From Lentisphaerae bacterium RIFOXYC12_FULL_60_16 (lineage in GTDB: Bacteria; Verrucomicrobiota; Kiritimatiellia; UBA8416; YA12-FULL-60-10), in the NCBI GenBank assembly GCA_001803315.1, contig MHBQ01000070.1, forward strand, positions 1-37,422: a stretch of 37,422 nt of DNA. The letters run 5' to 3'. Below the pieces are notes generated by a model. The model was not told the origin of the DNA. It ran no database searches and saw only the letters and a list, made by a program, of their open reading frames with translations. The position numbers and the translations under genes are program-made. Position 1 is the first letter of the stretch; each line of letters starts with the position of its first letter. This document shows positions 25,465 through 34,750 of this stretch, in pieces.

Positions 25465-28400
25465 ATGTCAGAAATATCCATACCAAAGAAATCCGACGAA
25501 GCCTCCACACACTGGTACTTGAAAATTGAAGATGGCTCCGTTTTCGGGCCGGTCAGCCCAACCGAACTGATTGAATGGGCTGAGCAGGGACGAGTCTCTC
25601 CCGGCCATTCCGTTTCTTCGGATTCTACGAATTGGACACCTGCCGAATCCCTTCCATCTCTCGACATGATATGGGAGGTTGAACTTGCCGACGGCACCTT
25701 CTACGGCCCGATCAATCTGCGGGCGTTGCAGGAGTTGATCAATGACGGCACCGTTACCCGGGAAACCCGGCTCCGCAACACAAAAACCAACGACTTCGAA
25801 ACCGTCCAATCCAAATGGGTCATGATCACCTCACGCCGGCAGGCGGAGAACGTGGTGGTTCCAGCCCCCGCACCGGCGGCCGCCACGGTGGCGACCGCAC
25901 CCGTGGTTCCACCCGTGGATGTGACCGGCTATGAAACCACCATCCGTAAACTTGAACAACGGGCACAGGCGGCCACGGCTGAACTCAACGCCATACGCAC
26001 GGAATCCGCGGCGTCACGCCAGCGCCAGGCCGAAACCATCCAACAGTCCGCGCACGCCATGGCCCAGCTCAATCGCCGTATCGACGAACTGGAGACGGAA
26101 CGGGCCGAGATTGCCGTCAACCTGAAAAAGACTGAAGCCCGCTTATCCGAGGCCGGAGTTCCGTCAACCGGGCAGATCGACTGGACCGATCCGACCAAGA
26201 AAACCATCAAACCGGACCTCAAACCCGACACGGGGGACGACACCCTTTCCATCCAAATCGAGCGGTTGCAGGAAAAACTCATATCCGAACGTAAACGGGC
26301 GGAAGCTTTGGACAAGCAACTGCTTCAGAAGGAAACCTCCCTGGAGCAACAACGCACAACCCTGGCATCCGAAGCCGAGACGTTACGTGCGGAACTCAAT
26401 CAGACCCGGCAAGCCTTGGAGAATGCCCGCCAGACAGAATCGGCCATCCGTAAATTTCTGGGAGATGTCGCGGGTGACGGAGGCCAATTGATTGAGGCCG
26501 CCGAAATGCTGCAACAACGCCTGATCCGCATTGAAGCCGAGCTCAAACAGCAACAAGCGGACTCCAACAGCCTTCGTCAGCAGGCCATGGAACGTGAAAC
26601 GTCCTTGACTGCCGATATCGAACAGTTGCGGAACGCGACCCAGGCGCTCGAACAACAGGTACAGGATGCCCGGCAGGCGCTCGAATCCGAACAGCGTACC
26701 CTTGCCGTTGCCCGGTCAAACCTTGACGAACGTCAGCAGCACATCGACCAGCTCACCCGGGAACGGGACGAGACACGGGCCGCACTCGACAACCGGGAAC
26801 AGAATCTCACCGCAACCCGGGCTGATCTCGAACACCAATTACAGGCTGTCCGACAGACGCTCGAATCCGAACAGCGCGCCCTTGCCGAGGCCCGCTCGAA
26901 TCTTGACGAACGCCAGCAGCGTATCGACCAGCTCACCCGGGAACGGGACGAGACACGGGCCGCACTCGCCGACCGGGAACAGAACCTCGCCGCAACCCGG
27001 GCCGATCTCGAACACCAATTACAAGTTATCCGGCAGGCGCTCGAATCCGAACAGCGCGCCCTTGCCGAGGCCCGCTCGAATCTTGACGAACGCCAGCAGC
27101 GCATCGACCAGCTCACCCGGGAACGGGACGAGACACGGGCCGCACTCGACAACGAAACGGCACTCCACGCCGGGACAAAAGAAGAAGCGGCAGCCCAGGC
27201 CCGTGCTTACTTGAGCCAGATCCAGGACCTTGAACAGGCCCGTCTTGCCGCCCTGCAGGATGCTGCGGAACGGGAGCGCACCATCCAGAACCGGGTTGAC
27301 GAATTATCCCAACTGGTCATCAAGACCTCGCTGGAGCGCGAACAGAAAGCGATGGCGCTCCAGAAGGAATCCACATCCTCCCAGGAGCGCATCCAGGAGG
27401 CGGTCCGGCGGGAACAGGATTTACAAGCCCAGGTACAAACGTTGCGGGATCAATTCGCCACGCGTGAACAGGACATGACCATCCTCAACGCCGCCCGCGA
27501 TACGGACCGCGCCCGATACGAAGCCCAACTCGCGGATGCACGCCGCGCCCAGGGTGATCTGGCCCGGCGAATCGACGAGTCAACCGTCACCCTTGATGAA
27601 ACCCTCCGCAAACTCCAGGAAACCGAACGGTCGCTGGGTGATGAAAAGTCCCAGCGGGAACAAGCCCGCCTTGAATCCGACCGTCGGGAACAAACCCTCC
27701 AACAGCAACTTGCCGGCGCCGAAGCCCGGTTGGCCAGCCAAGCCGCTGCACTGGATCAAAGCAGCCGGGAACTTGAAGCCGAGAAAGCCCGTCACACCGA
27801 TACCCTCGCCACCTCGGAATCCCGTGAATCCGCGCTGACCAATCAACTGGACGAATTACGTTCACAGCTCACGACCCATACCGACGATCTCTCAACCATC
27901 CGTGACGAACGCGAACGGGTCCGCCTCCAGGCAGCCGATCAACTTACCGCCTCGCTGGCGGAACAGCAACGGCTGGAAGAACGGATCCGAACACTCGAAT
28001 CCGAACGGGATGCCATTGCCATGGAATTGGCAAAATTCCGCGATGCGCTGGACGCGGAACGTCACCAACACCAGGAAACCCGCATCCGTGCCGACAAGGA
28101 CAGCAGCCAGCTGACATCACGGGTTGAACATCTCAAGCAGATCCTGGTCGAGGAATCCGACGAGGCCATGCGCGAGCTGGACCACGAACGACAATTCTTT
28201 GAATCCATTCGATCGGCCTTTCACCAGAAGGAACGATCCGTCCACTCGCGGGTCCAGCATCTGCAGGATCTTGTCGGTGCGGACTTGTCACGGCAACGCG
28301 AACTGCATGACCGCCGGATCGATGCCATCACCCGTGTGGAAGCCCTTGAATCACAACTTGAACGCGACCGTGAACAATACCAGGCCGAGACCGCCGCCCT

Positions 28401-30861
28401 GGAACAGCAGGCACAACAGCTCCAACAGCAAATCGCCCAGCTGATTCAGGACCGGGATCAGAAGAGTCGACGGCTTCAACAAACCGAAGCCGAAATCGAA
28501 CAACATCGATCCCTGATTGCCGAGTTGAAGAACCGGAGCTCCAAGACGGATCATGAACTGTTGCACCGCCTCGATCAGCTCCAGGCTGAACACCTCGACA
28601 CCACCCGGCGACTTGGCGAAGCACAACTTCGTCTTGAAGAAATCACCAAGCTCAGGGACGACGCTGCCGAACTTGCCAAACAGCAGGGCGAAGAGCTTGA
28701 ACATGCACGGGCGCTCCACGAGGAGATGCTGGCGCAATCCCGCGACCGCGAACAGGACCTGACACAACAACTTGATCACCTCCAGGAACAATACGACGCC
28801 GCCATGGCACATCTGGACCAGATGCAATGGGACACGCACCAGAAGGAAAGCGTCCTCCAGGATGAGACCGAACGGCTACGGGCCGAAAAAACCCTGGTTG
28901 AACAGCAATTGGAGGAACTGAAACACGACACCGAACTGGCAAGCGCCTCCCTGGAAAAGCTGCACCAGGAACGTGCCCAGTTGTTGGATCGTTACCGGTC
29001 CACCGAAGCCAACACGCAACAAAAGGAAACTGTTCTCAACGCGCAACTTGAGCAACTCCAGAAGGAACACGAATCCATCCTGAAACAGCTTCAGGAAGCC
29101 CAGGAAGCCCTGCGTCAATCCCGCAGTCTCCAGGCGGAAGCCGACAAACGCCTCAAGGAAAAGGAACGCTTTCTCCAGACACAAACCGAAAAGTTCACCC
29201 ATCGGCTTGAACTGGCCGACGCCGCAACACACCGGGCCGAGGAGGAGGCCCAACACCAACGCGAGGCCATCCGGCTTCTCCAGGAACAAGTCGGGCATAA
29301 ACAGAACGAGGTATCGATCGAAGCCGATCAATTGCGGCAACAGCTTGAGGCCTTGACCCGACAGATGGAATCGGAACGGGGGGAAGTCGAATCCCTGCGA
29401 CGACAAATCGATCAACGTGAAACCGAATTACGCGACCTACGCATCACGTACACCGCCTTCCAGGAGGAATCGGCTGCCCGTGAAAACACCCTCCAGCTTG
29501 CGCTGGGAGAGGCCCGCCAGAACGTCGAAACACTCACGGCGGAAGTGGCACAACTACATAAGCAGCTCGAATCCGAAAAACACCGTACCCAGCAACGTTC
29601 CGAGGAGATCGAACGCCAGCGTAAGCTCGTAACCGAAGAGCAGCAATTACGACGGCGCAAGGAACAAGCCCTGGTGGCACTGGAAAAACGAATCGAAGAA
29701 GAACAACAGCGCGCGCGCGAGCGGGACGATCAGCTCGAATTATTCCGCAAACAGGTGGATGACGAATCCCAGCGGCGTTCGGCCCTTGAAACCCAAATGA
29801 CCGAACAGGAACGGCTCCGGCTCGAACTGGAAAACCGCTGCAGCCAGTTTACCCAGGAACTGGAACAGGAACGGGCACTCGCACAAGCCTCCCACGATCG
29901 TTATCAGCACGAGATCGACGAGCTCTCCAACCGGTTCGACCAACTCCAGGAGGAATACCGTTCGGCCGCGATCAAGCTCGAAGAAACTCTCCAGGACGTT
30001 GAACAACAACGCATCCAGCAGGATGATGAGCGTGCCCGGAACCAGCAAACGGAATCCGAGCTCCAGATGCAACTCACCCAATTGCGGGAATCCCACCAGG
30101 CGGCAAACCAGGAACTGGATCAGACATCCCGCCAGCTTGAACAACAGAAAATTCATTTAGAGGATGAGGCGGAACGGGCCCGACTCAAGATCGAGGATCT
30201 CCAACAACAGGTTGAACAACTTCAGCAGGAACGCGAAGTGGTGATGGCCAGGCTGGAACAGCAGAAGAAGTTCTGTGATGAAGAACGCGAGCAGCGGCGC
30301 CAACGGGAAATCGAACTGCTTCAACAACGGAAAAACCTGCAGGACACCACCGGCACGCTGCGTCAACGTGACCAGCAAATCGCCCAACAGAAGAAACTTT
30401 ATGATGACGAGGTGTCGCGCTGGAGGAGCAAGGAACAAATCCTTAACCGGCGGATCGAGCAATTGCAACAGGATTGGCGTGGCGCCACGACCAAGCTGGA
30501 ACAGTGCCAACGCGAGTTGCTCCAGGTCCGGAAGACTTCCCAACTCGAATCCAGGATGTCGCCACGCCCGGAAGCCGCGCGCCGTGCATTAACAGCCGAA
30601 TCGCTGATCGAATCCAGACGGCCCACCCCATCGACATTACCCCAACCTCCGGTTCGCCCCGCTACGCCCGAGCCGCTTTCGGTCATTGAAGCCGAAGCGG
30701 AAAGGGAGTTGGAAGTATGGAAGGAAACACGGGAAGCCGGCCCAACCACCCACGCCGAGGAACGATCGGATCGACCAACCAAAACACCACCCACGCCACC
30801 GGATGAGACAAACGGCAAGTCGCCCTTGTTCAAGACACGGCCGTGGATTCGCTTGAAGTAG
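25465..30861 (+). CDS. Giant coiled-coil protein with two N-terminal GYF_2 domains
   Basis: A 1798-residue protein. Two GYF_2-type domains lie at about 17-65 (HWYLKIEDGSVFGPV...EQGRVSP) and 70-118 (WEVELADGTFYGPI...NDGTVTRE). An Ala/Pro/Val linker (130-152) leads to an almost unbroken coiled coil from about 157 to 1700, very rich in Gln, Glu, Arg and Leu. Residues 406 to about 562 are 60-residue tandem repeats. The C-terminal 100 residues are proline-rich (TLPQPPVRP, TPPTPPDE) and end in basic KTRPWIRLK. No signal peptide or membrane helix, so it is cytosolic. GGGGGAT precedes the ATG. Known GYF domains bind proline-rich peptides; a structural, scaffold-like role is inferred. A homologous tandem module ends the protein at 35511-37422. 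Confidence 0.88.
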   Translation: MSEISIPKKSDEASTHWYLKIEDGSVFGPVSPTELIEWAEQGRVSPGHSVSSDSTNWTPAESLPSLDMIWEVELADGTFYGPINLRALQELINDGTVTRETRLRNTKTNDFETVQSKWVMITSRRQAENVVVPAPAPAAATVATAPVVPPVDVTGYETTIRKLEQRAQAATAELNAIRTESAASRQRQAETIQQSAHAMAQLNRRIDELETERAEIAVNLKKTEARLSEAGVPSTGQIDWTDPTKKTIKPDLKPDTGDDTLSIQIERLQEKLISERKRAEALDKQLLQKETSLEQQRTTLASEAETLRAELNQTRQALENARQTESAIRKFLGDVAGDGGQLIEAAEMLQQRLIRIEAELKQQQADSNSLRQQAMERETSLTADIEQLRNATQALEQQVQDARQALESEQRTLAVARSNLDERQQHIDQLTRERDETRAALDNREQNLTATRADLEHQLQAVRQTLESEQRALAEARSNLDERQQRIDQLTRERDETRAALADREQNLAATRADLEHQLQVIRQALESEQRALAEARSNLDERQQRIDQLTRERDETRAALDNETALHAGTKEEAAAQARAYLSQIQDLEQARLAALQDAAERERTIQNRVDELSQLVIKTSLEREQKAMALQKESTSSQERIQEAVRREQDLQAQVQTLRDQFATREQDMTILNAARDTDRARYEAQLADARRAQGDLARRIDESTVTLDETLRKLQETERSLGDEKSQREQARLESDRREQTLQQQLAGAEARLASQAAALDQSSRELEAEKARHTDTLATSESRESALTNQLDELRSQLTTHTDDLSTIRDERERVRLQAADQLTASLAEQQRLEERIRTLESERDAIAMELAKFRDALDAERHQHQETRIRADKDSSQLTSRVEHLKQILVEESDEAMRELDHERQFFESIRSAFHQKERSVHSRVQHLQDLVGADLSRQRELHDRRIDAITRVEALESQLERDREQYQAETAALEQQAQQLQQQIAQLIQDRDQKSRRLQQTEAEIEQHRSLIAELKNRSSKTDHELLHRLDQLQAEHLDTTRRLGEAQLRLEEITKLRDDAAELAKQQGEELEHARALHEEMLAQSRDREQDLTQQLDHLQEQYDAAMAHLDQMQWDTHQKESVLQDETERLRAEKTLVEQQLEELKHDTELASASLEKLHQERAQLLDRYRSTEANTQQKETVLNAQLEQLQKEHESILKQLQEAQEALRQSRSLQAEADKRLKEKERFLQTQTEKFTHRLELADAATHRAEEEAQHQREAIRLLQEQVGHKQNEVSIEADQLRQQLEALTRQMESERGEVESLRRQIDQRETELRDLRITYTAFQEESAARENTLQLALGEARQNVETLTAEVAQLHKQLESEKHRTQQRSEEIERQRKLVTEEQQLRRRKEQALVALEKRIEEEQQRARERDDQLELFRKQVDDESQRRSALETQMTEQERLRLELENRCSQFTQELEQERALAQASHDRYQHEIDELSNRFDQLQEEYRSAAIKLEETLQDVEQQRIQQDDERARNQQTESELQMQLTQLRESHQAANQELDQTSRQLEQQKIHLEDEAERARLKIEDLQQQVEQLQQEREVVMARLEQQKKFCDEEREQRRQREIELLQQRKNLQDTTGTLRQRDQQIAQQKKLYDDEVSRWRSKEQILNRRIEQLQQDWRGATTKLEQCQRELLQVRKTSQLESRMSPRPEAARRALTAESLIESRRPTPSTLPQPPVRPATPEPLSVIEAEAERELEVWKETREAGPTTHAEERSDRPTKTPPTPPDETNGKSPLFKTRPWIRLK
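26680..27156 (+). repeat. 180-bp tandem repeats inside the giant coiled-coil gene
   Basis: Units start at 26680, 26860 and 27040, each with LESEQR followed by LARSNLDERQQ-like sequence and QLTRERDETRAAL; the third is partial. Units are nearly identical in DNA (for example one difference in 60 between 26881-26940 and 27061-27120), which indicates recent duplication. The 60-residue period is not a multiple of seven, but equals seven heptads plus one hendecad. Confidence 0.9.
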
Positions 30862-30895
30862 GCCATGCCGGCATATGCCAACAGGTTATGACACC

Positions 30896-31591
30896 ATGAA
30901 GGTTCCTCCCGTTTCCCTCCCGGATCGTGTGCGCCGGGCGGTGCCCGTCGCGCGCCCGCCCGCGTCGCTTTCCGCAGCGGCACGGGAACCCCTGCCTGTC
31001 CTGGAGGCCTTTCAGGTTTTTATCGAATCAGAACGCCAGCGCGCCCGGACACGTTTACGCGCCACCGTACTGGCCTTTACGCTACTGCTCCTGATCGCAA
31101 CCAGCATACTCGGTGGAGCCTTTTATATTCAAATACGGGATCTTAAAAACGACCTTTCCGGCATACGGTCCATGGTGGATTCCTCACTCCGGAAAGAAAC
31201 CCCGCCTGAAACGGCCTTCGACCCCGTTGAATTCGCGCAGACACGCACGGCCATTCACGACGTCGTCCTTCGGCAGCAGACGGCCGAAGAACGCCTGCAG
31301 GCAGACCTGTCCCGTCAGGGACTTCAACAGGCAACCGCCATACAGGAATTAAAGGCCCTGATGGAATCGATCAAACAGGAAAACTCGGCCATGGCTACTC
31401 GTTTTGAAACGATGGCAGCCTCGCCACAAACCACGGCATCCACCACCCCCATCGATCCCGTCCTGGAAGAACTGGCCATCATGGGACAGGATGACGTCGC
31501 ACCAACGCCAGGAACGGTCCCCCTGGAAATTCCCCTGCATCATGCCGGACAACCCGTTGCCTGGAGAATTCCCCTGCCTATTCAGGAATAA
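30896..31591 (+). CDS. Single-pass membrane protein with proline-rich N-tail and coiled coil
   Basis: A 231-residue protein of unknown family. The start at 30896 is preferred over 30875 but neither ribosome site is strong. A basic, proline-rich tail (VPPVSLPDRVRRAVPVARPPASL, split here as residues 3-25) is followed by a helix at 37-56, a membrane segment at about 57-79 and a helical, Gln-rich coiled-coil region to about 190. Positive charges before the helix put the tail in the cytosol and the coiled coil outside. It starts 34 nt after the giant coiled-coil gene and is probably in the same operon. Its last 14 nt overlap the end of the oppositely oriented LysM gene. The tail may be a ligand of the neighbouring GYF_2 domains (inference). 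Confidence 0.75.
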   Translation: MKVPPVSLPDRVRRAVPVARPPASLSAAAREPLPVLEAFQVFIESERQRARTRLRATVLAFTLLLLIATSILGGAFYIQIRDLKNDLSGIRSMVDSSLRKETPPETAFDPVEFAQTRTAIHDVVLRQQTAEERLQADLSRQGLQQATAIQELKALMESIKQENSAMATRFETMAASPQTTASTTPIDPVLEELAIMGQDDVAPTPGTVPLEIPLHHAGQPVAWRIPLPIQE

Positions 31592-32123
31592 TCAAACGTT
31601 GACCAACCCTCAGGTGGTCCGGATCCGTCAACTGGTTGATTTCAATGATCCTGCTGGAAGGCACCTTGAACATGACGGCTATTCGGGACAGGGTTTGCCC
31701 CGGTTCCACGACATGTTCACGGCCTCCCGCACCGGATGATCGCCCCGTGCGACCTCCTGCAGAAGGACGCATTGCCTGCTGAAGCAGAACCGCTATCCGG
31801 GGACTGAGTTCATCCACCACGGATTGCTGAAGCCCTGCCTGTGAAGCCCGTAAAGCCACCAGCTCCTGTTTAAGCGTGGTCAACTCGTCACGAAGCCTGC
31901 TGATCTCACGCATGAGTTCCTGGCGCACCGCTTCAGACGACTGTAAAGCCAGTTGTTGCCCTGATTCAACTTCCTGAACCTGCTGTTGCATCCGTTCAAA
32001 ATCAGCCTGTTGTTGCCCACGCTCCATTTGCGTACGCGCCTGATCCGCACGATATCCGTGCATCATCGATGAGCAGGCAGGGAACAGACAACAAAGCAAC
32101 ACCCCATAAGATTTGAAAGTCAT
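31578..32123 (-). CDS. LysM-domain coiled-coil lipoprotein
   Basis: A 181-residue predicted lipoprotein. The start at 32123 gives a short signal peptide (MTFKSYGVLLCCLFPAC) with the lipid-modified cysteine likely at 17; the lipobox FPAC is imperfect. A start at 32162 would add 13 residues. A Gln/Glu/Arg-rich coiled coil covers about 25-105. A Gly/Ser/Arg linker follows, then one LysM peptidoglycan-binding domain at 137-180 (HVVEPGQTLSRIAVMF...RVGQRLIIP). It should sit in the outer membrane and bind the cell wall. It is divergent from manA and convergent with the membrane protein gene. Confidence 0.85.
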   Translation of the reverse strand: MTFKSYGVLLCCLFPACSSMMHGYRADQARTQMERGQQQADFERMQQQVQEVESGQQLALQSSEAVRQELMREISRLRDELTTLKQELVALRASQAGLQQSVVDELSPRIAVLLQQAMRPSAGGRTGRSSGAGGREHVVEPGQTLSRIAVMFKVPSSRIIEINQLTDPDHLRVGQRLIIPE

Positions 32124-32207
32124 ACCCGTTAACCTAACGGGCCGGAAGCATACGCTCAACATTTTTCTTGCCCCGTTCCCTCGAAGCGACTATTGAGTCA
32201 ATCACCA

Positions 32208-33218
32208 ATGAACGCCTTGTACCCGCTTTATTTCGAGCCCGTCTATAAGGATTACGTCTGGGGTGGGACCCGTATTGCCAGACAATTCCATCGTTCGACG
32301 GCCCCTGCACGCTGTGCAGAATCATGGGAAATAGCGGATCGACCGGACGGCATGTCGATATGTCAAAACGGCCCTCTGGCCGGCAATTCCCTCGGAGACC
32401 TGGTACGCGATTGGGGAACACGCCTCGTCGGTTCCGCCGTTCGCCCCGGACCTTTCCCGCTCTTGATCAAAATCATCGATGCGCATGATACGCTCAGCGT
32501 ACAGGTCCATCCCGATGAAAGTCAGAGCAACCCGCCGACTGAGCCGAAAACTGAAATGTGGGTTATCCTGGAGGGATCGGACAAAACCGCCATGGTTTTT
32601 GCCGGATTCACAAAACCGATTTTTCCCGCAACGTTCCGCCATGCCATTCAAGCCGGTGAAGCCGACAAGTACATGAATCAATGGGCGGTTCATCCCGGCG
32701 ATGGGTTCTTTATTCCGGGCCGACGACTGCACGCCATCGGTAAGGGCTGTCTGATCCTTGAAATTCAACAAAATTCAAATACAACCTACCGGGTGTACGA
32801 CTGGAACCGAAAAGCGCCTGATGGAGTTTCCAGACCCCTGCATATCGAATCCGCCATGCAGGTAATCCGGTTTGAGGATACCGGCGACCCTCGGTGTGTC
32901 CCCATCCCGCGCTCCGGAAAGGGACCCAACAACCGTTGCAGCCTGAAAACATCTCCCTGGTTCAACGTGGAACGTCTTCAATTGGCCCGCGAATGCTCCC
33001 TACATCACTCCGGTGAATGTTGTTCGATTCTGCACGTTACACGGGGTGCCGTGTCGATCCTAACCGATTCCCCCCTTCATGAGGTTTCACGGTCGATCGG
33101 AGACTCCTGCCTGATCCCGGCCAGTCTGGCTCAATTCACCTTGCGCCCAGAGGTCCCCGACAGCGACATCATGCTCATCCAACCCGGCACATCAGCGCCC
33201 CTGCCATCCAGGGCATGA
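32208..33218 (+). CDS. manA: Mannose-6-phosphate isomerase, class I
   Basis: A 336-residue zinc enzyme that interconverts mannose-6-phosphate and fructose-6-phosphate. Zinc ligands are visible as Gln99 and His101 in SVQVHPDE, Glu116 in KTEMWVIL and His175 in GRRLHAIG. The EIQQNSNTTYRVYDWNR segment (185-201) holds the catalytic Arg195. The length matches the short bacterial type. The ATG at 32208 has no clear ribosome site; a TTG at 32193 is an alternative. The 84-nt gap to the divergent LysM gene must hold both promoters. Confidence 0.93.
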   Translation: MNALYPLYFEPVYKDYVWGGTRIARQFHRSTAPARCAESWEIADRPDGMSICQNGPLAGNSLGDLVRDWGTRLVGSAVRPGPFPLLIKIIDAHDTLSVQVHPDESQSNPPTEPKTEMWVILEGSDKTAMVFAGFTKPIFPATFRHAIQAGEADKYMNQWAVHPGDGFFIPGRRLHAIGKGCLILEIQQNSNTTYRVYDWNRKAPDGVSRPLHIESAMQVIRFEDTGDPRCVPIPRSGKGPNNRCSLKTSPWFNVERLQLARECSLHHSGECCSILHVTRGAVSILTDSPLHEVSRSIGDSCLIPASLAQFTLRPEVPDSDIMLIQPGTSAPLPSRA

Positions 33219-33452
33219 CCTTGTCTGTTTGTTCCCGAATCACCGGCCAGACGGCTTTGGCATTGACGCAACAAACGCTTCGACCTATAAGGACTTGGGT
33301 GTGTGTTCGAGCCGGTAATTCCCGACAACGTCTTGGAGGAATCCGCATACGGGATATTGCACATACATAAACCAGACAGATAACAGAACACGATCCTCAA
33401 TCGAAACGATAAAACCACGAATCATTCCCCCACCCCGCGGAGCAAATCTGAT
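33219..33452. other. 234-nt gap before thiC, no riboswitch recognised
   Basis: A TPP riboswitch is expected before thiC in many bacteria. I looked for the conserved CTGAGA and GATCTGGATAATGCCAGC-like segments and saw neither on the plus strand. No gene or tRNA is supported. The end of the gap holds CGGAG, a possible ribosome site for thiC. Confidence 0.45.
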
Positions 33453-34736
33453 ATGCCCACCCAGATGGAATCGGCACAATCCGGTATTTTAACCCCCGCC
33501 ATGCATGCCGCTGCAGCTTCGGAACACATGGATGTCAACATCATCCGTGCAGACCTAGCCGCCGGTCACGCGGTTATTCCTGCCAATCCTGGACATGCCA
33601 ATCTTAAGCCAGCGGTCATCGGCCGCCGGTATCGGACCAAGATCAATGCCAATATCGGCCGATCACCCACCTGTTCCTCACTGGATTCGGAAACTGCCAA
33701 GCTGTCGGTTGCCCTTGCAGCCGGAACCGATTGCGTCATGGATCTCAGTGTAGGGCCCGATTTGACCACACTCCGGCACACGCTCTTGTCCGCCTGTCCG
33801 GTTCCGTTCGGGACGGTCCCGGTCTATGAGGCGTTGCAACGTGTGGACGGCAACGTTGAACGGCTAAGCGCCGAACTCCTGCTGGATGTGGTCCGTGAAC
33901 AGGCTGAACAGGGAGTCGATTTCATGACCCTGCATGCCGGCATCCGAAACCATCACATCGGACTGGCGAAAAAAAGGAAAATGGGGATCGTAAGCCGTGG
34001 TGGAGCCATTCTGGCGGAATGGATGCTCCATCATCAGTGTGATAATCCCTATTATTCACGGTGGGATGATTTCATGGCCATCTGCCGGCAACATGATGTC
34101 ACCGTTTCCCTTGGCGATGGGCTGCGCCCCGGTTGCCTGGCCGATGCCAGCGACGAAGCCCAGTTCGCGGAACTGGATGTTCTGGGCGAACTGGTAAAAC
34201 GATGCCGTGCGCAGGGCGTCCAGTGCATGGTGGAAGGCCCCGGACATGTTCCACTCAATCAAATCGCCATGAACATGCAACGGGAGGATCAGGTGTGCGC
34301 CGGTGCACCGTTCTATGTCCTGGGACCTATCGTCACCGATGCAGCCCCCGGTTACGACCACATCACGGCGGCCATCGGAGCAACCATTGCCGCCACCCAT
34401 GGCGCCTGCCTGCTCTGCTATGTAACCCCCGCTGAACATCTCGGTCTGCCGACGTCAGATGAAGTCCGCACCGGGATCATAGCCTTCCGAATCGCCGCGC
34501 ACGCCGCCGACATAGCACGCGGGTTACCGAACGAACAGGATCGCGACAATCGCCTCTCTGATGCGCGCATGGCCATGGACTGGGAAACGGTATTCAACCT
34601 CTCCCTTGATCCGGAAACCGCCCGGAACCGTTATCAAGCCACACGAGACCTTACGGTTACTGAAAACGATCATTGTTCCATGTGTGGGAAGGATTTCTGC
34701 GCCGTGCGCCGCAGTCAACGATTGGCCAGGATGTGA
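33453..34736 (+). CDS. thiC: Phosphomethylpyrimidine synthase
   Basis: A 427-residue radical-SAM enzyme that turns aminoimidazole ribotide into the pyrimidine part of thiamine. Signatures include KINANIGRSP, MDLSVGPDL, SRGGAILAEWM, MVEGPGHVPLNQI and the C-terminal cluster motif Cys408-x2-Cys411-x4-Cys416 (CSMCGKDFC). It is the short form without the long N-terminal domain found in enterobacterial ThiC. Thiamine diphosphate is the cofactor of the PFOR encoded at 3477-7079. No other thiamine genes are in the window. mazG follows 14 nt later. Confidence 0.95.
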   Translation: MPTQMESAQSGILTPAMHAAAASEHMDVNIIRADLAAGHAVIPANPGHANLKPAVIGRRYRTKINANIGRSPTCSSLDSETAKLSVALAAGTDCVMDLSVGPDLTTLRHTLLSACPVPFGTVPVYEALQRVDGNVERLSAELLLDVVREQAEQGVDFMTLHAGIRNHHIGLAKKRKMGIVSRGGAILAEWMLHHQCDNPYYSRWDDFMAICRQHDVTVSLGDGLRPGCLADASDEAQFAELDVLGELVKRCRAQGVQCMVEGPGHVPLNQIAMNMQREDQVCAGAPFYVLGPIVTDAAPGYDHITAAIGATIAATHGACLLCYVTPAEHLGLPTSDEVRTGIIAFRIAAHAADIARGLPNEQDRDNRLSDARMAMDWETVFNLSLDPETARNRYQATRDLTVTENDHCSMCGKDFCAVRRSQRLARM

Positions 34737-34750
34737 CGCCGCATCCCGAC

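Noticed and set aside
26680-27156. Regular repeats as a possible CRISPR array
   Set aside because: The repeats are 180 bp, in frame and coding, without spacers.
33300-33325. GTTCGAGCC, resembling a tRNA T-loop
   Set aside because: The flanks do not form a T-stem and no acceptor or anticodon arm could be drawn.
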